A stretch of 10,129 nucleotides of DNA, from contig JBLHTU010000137.1 in assembly GCA_047627515.1 (NCBI GenBank), positions 1 to 10,129 on the forward strand, written 5' to 3'. Numbering within the stretch: the stretch's first letter is position 1; the number at the start of each line of letters is the position of its first letter. Made by a program: the position numbers and the translations under genes. Positions 1 to 6,233 of the stretch are shown here, in pieces. Source of the stretch: JAYPLE01 sp047627515 (GTDB lineage Bacteria > Bacteroidota > Bacteroidia > Cytophagales > Cyclobacteriaceae). Under the pieces are notes generated by a model. It was not told the origin of the DNA, searched no databases, and was given only the letters and a program-made list of their open reading frames with translations.

Positions 1-87
1 GATGCTAGCTATACAGATGGTATACTGGAGGTTTTAGTGCCTAAGGATGAAAAAAAAGAAAACAAGAGACTAGTCAATATAAAATAG
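1..87 (+). CDS. Small heat-shock protein (Hsp20/alpha-crystallin family), C-terminal fragment
   Basis: Frame 1 is open from the first base to a TAG at 85-87 and gives 28 residues. It contains the typical end of the alpha-crystallin domain: a tyrosine, then DGILEVLVPK (residues 6-15), then a lysine-rich linker and a closing R-L-V-N-I-K. That last part matches the position of the short C-terminal extension whose I-x-I/V motif docks between subunits in Hsp20 oligomers. Family members are ATP-independent holdases that keep unfolding cytoplasmic proteins soluble under heat or oxidative stress. Only the tail is present, so size, start and promoter cannot be judged. It lies 143 bp upstream of an HtrA protease on the same strand, which fits a stress-response neighbourhood. 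A weak hairpin lies between them, so the two are probably separate units. The identification rests on a short stretch but the pattern is distinctive. Confidence 0.72.
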   Translation, partial: DASYTDGILEVLVPKDEKKENKRLVNIK

Positions 88-109
88 GTTGGTTGTTTGA
101 GTTTTGAAG

Positions 110-139
110 TGAAGGCAGGCTTGAGAGCGTCTGCCTTCA
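110..139 (+). terminator. Hairpin downstream of the hsp20 stop, possible weak terminator
   Basis: A 9-bp perfect inverted repeat (TGAAGGCAG, 110-118, with CTGCCTTCA, 131-139) encloses a 12-nt loop and starts 22 bases after the TAG stop. The tract that follows (TTGTTAAATC) is only moderately T-rich, so this would be a weak Rho-independent terminator or a 3'-end-stabilising hairpin. Confidence 0.5.
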
Positions 140-140
140 T

Positions 141-176
141 TGTTAAATCATGTTAAGTAACAAAAATGTTAAATCA
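141..176. repeat. Two TGTTAAATCA direct repeats flanking a palindrome, candidate operator
   Basis: The 10-mer TGTTAAATCA occurs at 141-150 and again at 167-176. Between them lies TGTTAAGTAACA (151-162), an inverted repeat with half-sites TGTTA and TAACA around a 2-bp centre. TGTTAA is thus present three times in 32 bp, just upstream of a candidate -7 box for htrA. The layout looks like a regulator binding region for the protease gene. No known operator consensus is recognised, and the region is AT-rich, so chance is a real alternative. Confidence 0.4.
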
Positions 177-197
177 ATCGCGGGCCTTTCCCGTTTG

Positions 198-205
198 TAT
201 TTTTG
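198..205 (+). promoter_or_regulatory. Candidate -7 box for the htrA gene (TATTTTTG)
   Basis: TATTTTTG fits the Bacteroidota housekeeping -7 consensus TAnnTTTG and lies 25 bp before the htrA start codon, which would give a leader of about 20 nt. No TTG/TTTG -33 element is seen at the expected spacing. Instead there is a short GC-rich inverted repeat, CGGG(N5)CCCG, at 181-193. The missing -33 element could mean that an activator or alternative sigma factor is needed. Confidence 0.45.
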
Positions 206-230
206 AACCATTTACTATTTTACTGAACAT

Positions 231-1718
231 ATGGATACTAGAAAATTAATAGTTGCTATGACTTTCTCTTCGGTACTGGGAGGTGTGATAGCGATCGGTG
301 GCTATTCGCTTATCGCAGACAAGGAGCAAGCGATGCCTGTACAGGTTGCTCAATCGGGTGAGGTGAGCTTTACCAATATGGTCTTGGATACGACTAATTA
401 TGTGGTACCAGAAGGGCTAAATTTTGTCTACGCTGCAAATAGTGCGACCAATACTGTCGTGCATGTAAGAACCATCTATGACGGATCAGAACAGGAAGGC
501 AGTGCCGACTTTGAGGGTATGCTGAGAGAGTATTTTGGTGATGACCCGAGACAAGGTCGTCGTCCTTCTCGTGGGTCTGGTTCGGGGGTGATCATTTCCG
601 ATCAAGGACATATTGTGACTAATCACCACGTCGTAGACGGTGCTTCCTCCATAGAAATCATGCTCAATGATAATAGCACATATGAGGCAAAGATTATTGG
701 GCTAGATCCGACAACTGACTTAGCCGTGCTCAAAGTGGAAGGAGCATCGTTCGTCCCTATGAAATGGGGTAATTCGGATCAGCTTCAGCTAGGTGAATGG
801 GTGCTTGCAGTAGGTAATCCGTTCGAGTTTAGATCGACTGTCACAGCCGGAATCGTCAGTGCGAAAGCAAGAAATATCGGAATTCTAGCAAGACAGAACA
901 TGGGAACCAGTTTACAAATTGAATCATTTATCCAAACTGATGCCGCAGTTAATCCGGGCAATAGTGGTGGCGCTTTGGTCAATCTAAGAGGAGAGCTAGT
1001 TGGGATTAATACGGCAATCATCTCTCCAACTGGGGCATTTGCTGGCTACTCGTTTGCGGTCCCTGTAAGCCTTGTGAAGAAGGTGAGCGACGACTTGATA
1101 CAATATGGGACTGTTCAGAGAGCATTACTTGGTATTCGCATCAGAGATGTAAATGCGGAACTTGCCGACGAGGAAGATTTAGGAACGCTCAGAGGGATTT
1201 ATATAGAGAGCATAATTGATGGTTCTGCAGCGGATGGTGTAAGTATGGAGTCTGGAGATGTGATCGTGGCCCTTGATGGCAACACAGTTAATAGCGTCTC
1301 GCAGTTACAAGAAAAAGTGGCATTAAAGAGACCTGGAGAATCTGTGGATGTGACTTACTTACGGGATGGTAAGAAAAGGGAAGTAAGTATTATCCTAAAA
1401 AATGAATCAGGCACTACCGATCTGATTGCGTCAGTAAAGGATGAATTCGAGCTTTCTGGTGCAATTTTCAGAGAAGTCAGTGATGAAACAATTGAGCGAT
1501 TAAGGTTGGATGGGGGCGTAGAAGTGGCGTCACTGCAAAGTGGAAAATGGAGAGAAGCCGGGATTAAAAAAGGGTTTATTATCACTCGAGTAGACAAAAA
1601 TGATATAGATGATTTACAAGATTTTTCAGAATATCTAAACAAGGTCAAGGGCGAGGGTATCCTGATAGAAGGTATGTACGGCGACGGCGAAAAGGCATAT
1701 TATGGGATAGGCTGGTAA
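231..1718 (+). CDS. HtrA/DegP-family periplasmic serine endoprotease
   Basis: This 495-residue protein should degrade, and perhaps hold, misfolded proteins in the cell envelope. An N-terminal hydrophobic segment (about 5-29) is a signal peptide or membrane anchor. A trypsin-like domain follows, with the full catalytic triad: His133 in TNHHVV, Asp163 in TTDLAVLKV and Ser245 in NPGNSGGAL. A PDZ domain covers about 297-390. A second, more divergent PDZ-like domain covers about 405-490, including the segment KGFIITRVD. Length and layout match Do-type proteases with two PDZ domains. The ATG at 231 gives the membrane segment directly, although no Shine-Dalgarno sequence is seen, as is normal in Bacteroidota. 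It follows an Hsp20 tail and is closed by a strong terminator at 1741, so it is likely monocistronic. Whether it is the DegP, DegQ or DegS equivalent cannot be decided, but two PDZ domains argue against DegS. Confidence 0.95.
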   Translation: MDTRKLIVAMTFSSVLGGVIAIGGYSLIADKEQAMPVQVAQSGEVSFTNMVLDTTNYVVPEGLNFVYAANSATNTVVHVRTIYDGSEQEGSADFEGMLREYFGDDPRQGRRPSRGSGSGVIISDQGHIVTNHHVVDGASSIEIMLNDNSTYEAKIIGLDPTTDLAVLKVEGASFVPMKWGNSDQLQLGEWVLAVGNPFEFRSTVTAGIVSAKARNIGILARQNMGTSLQIESFIQTDAAVNPGNSGGALVNLRGELVGINTAIISPTGAFAGYSFAVPVSLVKKVSDDLIQYGTVQRALLGIRIRDVNAELADEEDLGTLRGIYIESIIDGSAADGVSMESGDVIVALDGNTVNSVSQLQEKVALKRPGESVDVTYLRDGKKREVSIILKNESGTTDLIASVKDEFELSGAIFREVSDETIERLRLDGGVEVASLQSGKWREAGIKKGFIITRVDKNDIDDLQDFSEYLNKVKGEGILIEGMYGDGEKAYYGIGW

Positions 1719-1740
1719 CACGCATAAAAACATATTGTAG

Positions 1741-1770
1741 AAGCCACTCAGATATCTGAGTGGCTTTTTT
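1741..1770 (+). terminator. Rho-independent terminator of htrA
   Basis: Positions 1741-1766 form a perfect 26-base palindrome (arms AAGCCACTCAG and CTGAGTGGCTT around ATAT) followed by TTTT. It lies 22 bases after the htrA TAA. It is one of the strongest terminators in the window. Confidence 0.92.
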
Positions 1771-1801
1771 GTTGTGGGTCTTTGCGGAAAGTTTAGCTTT
1801 G
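1768..1801 (+). promoter_or_regulatory. Bacteroidota-type -33/-7 promoter of the aldehyde dehydrogenase gene
   Basis: The -7 box TAGCTTTG (1794-1801) matches TAnnTTTG exactly. A TTG at 1772-1774 lies 19 bp upstream of it, and a TTTG at 1768-1771 lies 22 bp upstream; the former has the usual -33 spacing. The expected start of transcription is about 1808, leaving a leader of about 25 nt before the ATG at 1832. The -33 element sits directly on the T-run of the htrA terminator. Confidence 0.7.
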
Positions 1802-1831
1802 CATTTTCAAATAAACAAATACCTCATCATC

Positions 1832-3364
1832 ATGACAGATACCTCATTTTTAGCTGAACTTGGACTAGAACAAAACAGTCAAGGAGCAGCCATCGGCAGT
1901 CGATGGATTGAAACAACCGGAAGCACGATTACATCCTACTCTCCTGTAGATGGGAAAGCAATAGGTAATGTGACTTTAGCAACAACCGCTGAATATGATC
2001 AAGTGGTAGATGCAGCAGCTGAAGCATTCAAAGAATGGAGGCTTGTGCCGGCACCGCTCAGAGGCGAAATCGTTCGCCAAATTGGCAATGCCTTACGAGA
2101 GAAGAAGGATGCCCTAGGAAAGCTAGTTTCATATGAAATGGGTAAATCTCTTCAAGAGGGACGTGGAGAAGTCCAGGAAATGATTGATATCTGTGATTTT
2201 GCTGTCGGTTTATCACGACAACTTTACGGACTGACCATGCATAGTGAAAGACCTTCGCATCGTATGTATGAGCAATGGCATCCCATTGGAGTAGTGGGCG
2301 TCATATCTGCATTTAATTTTCCAGTAGCGGTTTGGGCATGGAATAGTATGATTGCTTGGGTTTGTGGTGACACCTGCGTTTGGAAACCAAGCGAGAAGGT
2401 TCCTTTGTCAGCGATAGCTTGTCAGAAAATTGTTCAAGAGGTATTTGCTGCCAATGATGTACCTGAGGCAATCTGTGGATTGGTGATCGGAGATGCAGAG
2501 GTTGGTAAGAGAATGGCGGATGACAAACGGGTTCCTCTAGTGTCGGCAACAGGTTCGATCCGGATGGGTAAATCAGTTGCAGCTTCAGTTGGTAAAAGAC
2601 TAGGAAAGTCGATTTTAGAGCTGGGCGGAAATAATGCCATGATCATTACCGAAAATGCAGATCTAAACATTGTGATTCCAGGCGCAGTATTTGGCGCAGT
2701 GGGTACTGCAGGACAAAGATGTACTTCTACCAGAAGATTAATTGTGCATGAGAGCATTTATGATACACTAAAAGAAAAACTTCAGCATGCTTACGGTCAA
2801 TTGAAGATCGGGAGTCCATTGGATGAAACCAAGCACGTAGGGCCACTTATTGATCAAGATGCTGTTAGAACGTACGAACAAGCAATTGAGACTGTCAAAA
2901 GCCAAGGGGGCAAGGAAGTAGTGGCAGGTGGTGTTTTAAAAGGTGCGGAGTATGAGTCAGGATGCTATGTCAAGCCTTGCATCTTTGAAATGGAGAAACA
3001 TTATCCGATGATCTGCGAAGAGACCTTTGCTCCCATCGTTTATCTTTTAAAGTATAGTAGTTTGGACGAGGCAATTGCCATTCAAAATGACGTGCCTCAA
3101 GGCTTGTCGTCTGCGATAATGACTACAGATATTCGCCAAGCAGAATTGTTCTTATCCACAGCGGGATCTGATTGTGGGATAGCAAATGTGAATATTGGTA
3201 CCTCAGGCGCTGAGATAGGGGGTGCTTTTGGAGGTGAAAAAGAGACCGGAGGAGGTCGAGAATCAGGGTCTGATGCATGGAAAGCCTACATGAGAAGACA
3301 AACTAATACTATCAATTACTCCACTGAACTTCCTCTTGCTCAAGGGATCAAGTTTGATCTCTAA
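1832..3364 (+). CDS. Aldehyde dehydrogenase, ALDH7/antiquitin type (alpha-aminoadipate semialdehyde dehydrogenase)
   Basis: A 510-residue NAD(P)-dependent dehydrogenase expected to oxidise alpha-aminoadipate semialdehyde, in equilibrium with piperideine-6-carboxylate, to alpha-aminoadipate in lysine breakdown. Visible residues are the oxyanion Asn162 in FNFP, Lys185 in KPSE of the cofactor site, the general base Glu263 in LELGGNN and the nucleophile Cys297 in GQRCTS. ALDH7 hallmarks are GEVQE (112-116) followed by DICDFAVGLSR, the arginine just before the catalytic cysteine, and a C-terminus with GGGRESGSDAWK, a tyrosine-methionine-double-arginine stretch and LPLAQGIKFDL, very close to human antiquitin. 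The ATG at 1832 is chosen because a longer reading from a GTG at 1760 would begin inside the upstream terminator, before the promoter. No other lysine-catabolism gene is in the window, so the pathway role comes from family membership. Confidence 0.93.
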   Translation: MTDTSFLAELGLEQNSQGAAIGSRWIETTGSTITSYSPVDGKAIGNVTLATTAEYDQVVDAAAEAFKEWRLVPAPLRGEIVRQIGNALREKKDALGKLVSYEMGKSLQEGRGEVQEMIDICDFAVGLSRQLYGLTMHSERPSHRMYEQWHPIGVVGVISAFNFPVAVWAWNSMIAWVCGDTCVWKPSEKVPLSAIACQKIVQEVFAANDVPEAICGLVIGDAEVGKRMADDKRVPLVSATGSIRMGKSVAASVGKRLGKSILELGGNNAMIITENADLNIVIPGAVFGAVGTAGQRCTSTRRLIVHESIYDTLKEKLQHAYGQLKIGSPLDETKHVGPLIDQDAVRTYEQAIETVKSQGGKEVVAGGVLKGAEYESGCYVKPCIFEMEKHYPMICEETFAPIVYLLKYSSLDEAIAIQNDVPQGLSSAIMTTDIRQAELFLSTAGSDCGIANVNIGTSGAEIGGAFGGEKETGGGRESGSDAWKAYMRRQTNTINYSTELPLAQGIKFDL

Positions 3365-3381
3365 GAAATTAGGACTCAATT

Positions 3382-3417
3382 AAAAAGAGGGTGACTGTTG
3401 GGTCACCCTCTTTTTTT
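3382..3417. terminator. Bidirectional Rho-independent terminator between aldehyde dehydrogenase and pirin genes
   Basis: Stem GAGGGTGAC (3387-3395) pairs with GTCACCCTC (3402-3410) around a 6-nt loop. The stem is flanked by an A-run at 3382-3386 and a T-run at 3411-3417, so each strand reads hairpin then U-tract. It starts 18 bases after the dehydrogenase stop and overlaps the last two bases of the pirin stop codon on the other strand, serving both convergent genes. Confidence 0.93.
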
Positions 3418-4432
3418 ATTTCTCTTCGATAGTACCATCGACGTATTGTGCAAATCTGCCTTTTTCTGGGGCATGCGTATATTCCACTTTCGGCCATGGC
3501 CAACCGCCAAATTGTGTTCTCTGGTATTCACTAAATGCCTCTTGTATTTCGGCTTGGGTATTCATTACAAACGGACCGTATTGAGCTACAGGTTCGTTAA
3601 GTGGCCTTCCCTGAAGGACAAGTAAATAGCTCTTTTCGTCACCGTTTTCGATCTTTAACTCTTCAGCAGCATCCACTACAACTCTATTAGAGCTGCTGAT
3701 CGTTTCGCCATTGATTTGGAGGCTTGATCCTCGATAGTAGTACAGATTTCGGTTGATCTCTGAGAAGGCTGCGGGTAGAATTAATTGCGCTTTTGCATCT
3801 AATTCGATCAACCATATACCTACGTGATTATCAGGGTCTGCTGCCCAAGATTCGGGACTGGGAGCAAGCGCATTGATCCCTTCGAAGGTACCTGCAATCA
3901 CCTTTAGCTGCGACTTATAACCATTATTATCTTCTGATGCAACGATAGGTATATCTTCATGCCACATCATTCCGTAGTATGGCTCTACCATTTTGCTTCG
4001 CTTTGGTAGATTTAACCAAATCTGAAAAAGCAACATGGGGTTTTCTTTGTCTTCGTGAATCAAGGGAAACATTTCCGAGTGCTGTATTCCCTTTCCTGCT
4101 GTCATCCATTGAACGTCTCCATCGCCAAATCTTCCTGTTCCTCCTAGAGAGTCAGAGTGATCTACCATGCCCTCTGAAGCAATTGTGACTGTTTCGAATC
4201 CTCTATGTGGATGGCCAGGAAATCCAGGAACAGACTCGCCATGATACATGCTCCAGCCGTCTTTTCCTCCAAAATCTTGCCCAATAGCGCGGCCGGCTAA
4301 TGATGAAGCTGGTCCCAGCGAGCCATTTCCTTTTGGAAATTTATCGTTGTGATAAGCACAGAAGAGAAAAGGGTCAGGTGTCTGCCATTGCGCTTGCAAT
4401 GGTGAGATCGATAAAATGGAGTTAGTAGACAT
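3416..4432 (-). CDS. Pirin-family bicupin metalloprotein
   Basis: A 338-residue protein of the pirin family: two cupin barrels, with a metal ion normally bound in the N-terminal barrel. The ligand set of characterised pirins (three His, one Glu) is present here as His74 and His76 in GHPHRGFET and His118 and Glu120 in GIQHSEMF, so the site looks intact. The C-terminal cupin, with GRPLNEPVAQYGPFVMN and a following glutamine-rich helix, is also typical. Some bacterial pirins have quercetin 2,3-dioxygenase activity and others act as redox-linked regulators. The sequence does not show which applies, and the partner or substrate is unknown. It is slightly longer than the usual 280-300 residues. No signal peptide is seen, so it is cytoplasmic. 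It lies 65 bp downstream of the cytochrome c peroxidase gene on the same strand. A weak TACATTTA box just upstream of the ATG may be a promoter, but operonic readthrough is equally possible. Confidence 0.92.
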   Translation of the reverse strand: MSTNSILSISPLQAQWQTPDPFLFCAYHNDKFPKGNGSLGPASSLAGRAIGQDFGGKDGWSMYHGESVPGFPGHPHRGFETVTIASEGMVDHSDSLGGTGRFGDGDVQWMTAGKGIQHSEMFPLIHEDKENPMLLFQIWLNLPKRSKMVEPYYGMMWHEDIPIVASEDNNGYKSQLKVIAGTFEGINALAPSPESWAADPDNHVGIWLIELDAKAQLILPAAFSEINRNLYYYRGSSLQINGETISSSNRVVVDAAEELKIENGDEKSYLLVLQGRPLNEPVAQYGPFVMNTQAEIQEAFSEYQRTQFGGWPWPKVEYTHAPEKGRFAQYVDGTIEEK

Positions 4433-4497
4433 AGGTTTTTATAAATGTACCTACATATAACTACTTTATCTGCTTTCTTGTTCCCGCTTCAGCCTAA

Positions 4498-5652
4498 CTA
4501 GTTAGTAAAGGGATCAGACCACATTGGATTAGTGTAGACATCTTCTCCGGTGAGCGTCTTCAAGAATGCTACAATGGCAGACATGTCTTCATCATTCAAG
4601 TTCAGGTTTTGATTTCTCAAACGATTGTCTATGCCATCGATACCGTCAGGTATATTGTTGTAATGAGCAACCACGGCCTCTAGCGTCGCAAAGCTTCCAT
4701 CATGCATGAGCGGTCCATTTATCTGTCCGTCTGAATTAAATAGACCACGCAGAGAAGGTGACCGTGTATTGGAGTTATCTATAGCATTTGGAGATCCTGC
4801 GACAGTTACGACCCCATTGCTTTGACTATTAGGATCGATGTCAAATTCTGGGGCTCTATGACAGCCATCACAACCAGCACCACCTCTATTAGGAGGGTCC
4901 ATGAAAAGTTGCTTACCTCGATTTTCCAGTTCACTGAAATTTGTAAATGGGTCTCTTTGGTCGTTGACCTCACTGAGACCTTGGTCGTATTTACTATCAA
5001 ATGACTGGATACTACGAATAAACTGTGCAATAGACTGTTGGATTCTATCCTCTGTAATAGTAGGATCACCGTACGTCCAGGTAAACAAGGATTGATAGTA
5101 ATCTAATGCTGCTAACCGATCGATGAGATCATTTAAATCGGGATCTCCATCTTGGCCACTGAATCCCATTTCCGCATGATCCTGAATTGGTTGTGTCGTT
5201 TGCTCTTCCAAGGTCTTTGCTCGTTCATCCCAGAAAAATTGACTTTCGTCGCTGAAGCGCGAATTAATTAATCGCATAGAATGTCGACCTGTCAAACCAT
5301 TGATACCTTGACTCAATACGTCTCTATCTCCAAAACCCGAATTTTGCTGATGGCAAGAGCTACAGGCTACGGATTGGTCCACAGAAAGAGCTTTATCATA
5401 AAATAGGACTCGACCTAATGTAGCTCCTTCATCTGAGATAGGGTTTGCACGTGTATTGTCTTTTGATATGTAAGCAGGAATAGATTGTTCCTGATAACCA
5501 TAAGCAGGTGAGGTGGGTACCTGAGAGCCAAAGTTTTCCGAAATAGCAATTAGTGTGCTGCTATCAGTACTGCTTAATTCGTTATCATCCCCACAGCTAA
5601 ACAGTCCAATTGTCAAACCTAGCAAGACGGTTTTTGTCCAATATTTTATCAT
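4498..5652 (-). CDS. Di-heme cytochrome c peroxidase/MauG-family lipoprotein
   Basis: A 384-residue envelope lipoprotein with two heme-binding sites. The N-terminus has a lipobox ending in LFSC with Cys20, followed by GDDNE; this acidic stretch after the lipid cysteine resembles lipoprotein surface-export signals described in Bacteroidota. The first heme motif is CSSCH (97-101) and the second CDGCH (261-265). A WDERAKTLEEQ block (141-151) with a nearby EMG, and MHDGS (316-320) with a possible distal Met ligand, are standard for this family. Members reduce hydrogen peroxide with electrons from small cytochromes, or carry out MauG-like protein oxidation; which one applies is not visible. The ATG at 5652 is chosen because it puts the lipobox in place; an upstream ATG at 5760 would add 36 residues before the signal peptide. 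It is divergent from a small lipoprotein gene 122 bp away. No clear promoter was found. Confidence 0.92.
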   Translation of the reverse strand: MIKYWTKTVLLGLTIGLFSCGDDNELSSTDSSTLIAISENFGSQVPTSPAYGYQEQSIPAYISKDNTRANPISDEGATLGRVLFYDKALSVDQSVACSSCHQQNSGFGDRDVLSQGINGLTGRHSMRLINSRFSDESQFFWDERAKTLEEQTTQPIQDHAEMGFSGQDGDPDLNDLIDRLAALDYYQSLFTWTYGDPTITEDRIQQSIAQFIRSIQSFDSKYDQGLSEVNDQRDPFTNFSELENRGKQLFMDPPNRGGAGCDGCHRAPEFDIDPNSQSNGVVTVAGSPNAIDNSNTRSPSLRGLFNSDGQINGPLMHDGSFATLEAVVAHYNNIPDGIDGIDNRLRNQNLNLNDEDMSAIVAFLKTLTGEDVYTNPMWSDPFTN

Positions 5653-5774
5653 AATCGTGCAATTTCCACTTATTAACGAGTCAAAAGGAACAACAACTAT
5701 ATCTTTTTCTTTTTTAACAGATTTTGGCATGATCAGAAGGCAACAGATCAACGGAGTCAAGTCTCAAGCATGGT

Positions 5775-6212
5775 ATGAAGTATTCGCTGCCCATCATTTT
5801 TGTTTTATTGATATTCACTGCCTGTCAACAGGATGAAATGACACGACCAAGTGTCTCTGGTGACATATTGTTTGCAGTGAGTGAGCAATATCCAAATCAG
5901 GAAGCCTCTTTTCCTGAGCTGTCACTTAGCATCGCAACCAAAGAAATATTCAACTGCATGAATTATGAACTGTCGATCAATCAGAAACTTGAGGATGGAA
6001 TACTGACAGTCGAATTTATGGAGATCATAAAGCCAGGAATTTGACTGACTGCTCTAGGTCCAGCAACGGTAACCATACCTATTGACGAATCAACTTTTCA
6101 AGCACTTGACCGGCTATTGGCTACATTTTCAAATGATCGAATTCCAGCAAATTCTGGCATAACAATTTATTTGCGAAACTGGAAAAATCAGCAATTCAAC
6201 ACTTGGAACTAA
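5775..6212 (+). pseudogene. Small lipoprotein gene interrupted by an in-frame TGA at codon 90
   Basis: The reading starts at ATG 5775 with a lipoprotein signal (lipobox FTAC, Cys17, then QQDE) and is open to a TGA at 6042-6044. Beyond it the same frame continues, without a shift, for 55 sense codons to TAA at 6210-6212. That tail begins LTALGPATVTI and looks like real beta-rich protein. With the TGA read as an amino acid the product would have 145 residues. The local context (PGI-x-LTALGPA) suggests that the lost codon may have been Cys (TGC or TGT), possibly partnering the Cys in IFNCMNY (residue 56 or so); this is inference. Function is unknown. It is divergent from the di-heme peroxidase lipoprotein and may be functionally linked. 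Options are a nonsense mutation, a sequencing error, or recoding, with the first two most likely. As written, only an 89-residue protein (5775-6044) would be made. Confidence 0.7.
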
Positions 6213-6233
6213 GAAGATTAAATGTACTTAGTT
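6207..6233. repeat. Inverted repeat spanning both stop codons at a convergent gene junction
   Basis: AACTAAG (6207-6213) pairs with CTTAGTT (6227-6233) across a 13-nt loop. The left arm carries the TAA of the small lipoprotein frame and the right arm the TAA of the amidohydrolase on the other strand. There is no T-run, so it is at best a weak bidirectional terminator. Confidence 0.35.

Noticed and set aside
1760..1831. N-terminal extension of the aldehyde dehydrogenase from a GTG at 1760
   Set aside because: The GTG lies inside the htrA terminator stem and upstream of the predicted promoter; the ATG at 1832 matches the family start better.
3398..3625. 75-codon plus-strand frame across the bidirectional terminator and pirin 3' end
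   Set aside because: It begins in the terminator loop and runs antisense to pirin; no family resemblance.
4494..4505. Perfect 12-bp palindrome CTAACTAGTTAG over the peroxidase stop codon
   Set aside because: A 12-bp palindrome is expected by chance a couple of times in 10 kb, and no second copy or promoter context supports an operator.
4822..5095. Overlapping open frames on the opposite strand within the peroxidase gene
   Set aside because: They are low-complexity shadows of a well-supported gene, with no signal, motif or start context. Similar antisense frames in htrA, the dehydrogenase, pirin and amidohydrolase genes were dropped for the same reason.
5653..5760. 36-residue N-terminal extension of the di-heme peroxidase from an ATG at 5760
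   Set aside because: It would place extra residues before a complete lipoprotein signal peptide.
6045..6080. SECIS-like hairpin after the in-frame TGA
   Set aside because: The stem is only 4 bp, begins 5 nt after the TGA and lacks the bulged U and spacing of bacterial SECIS elements; not listed as a feature.
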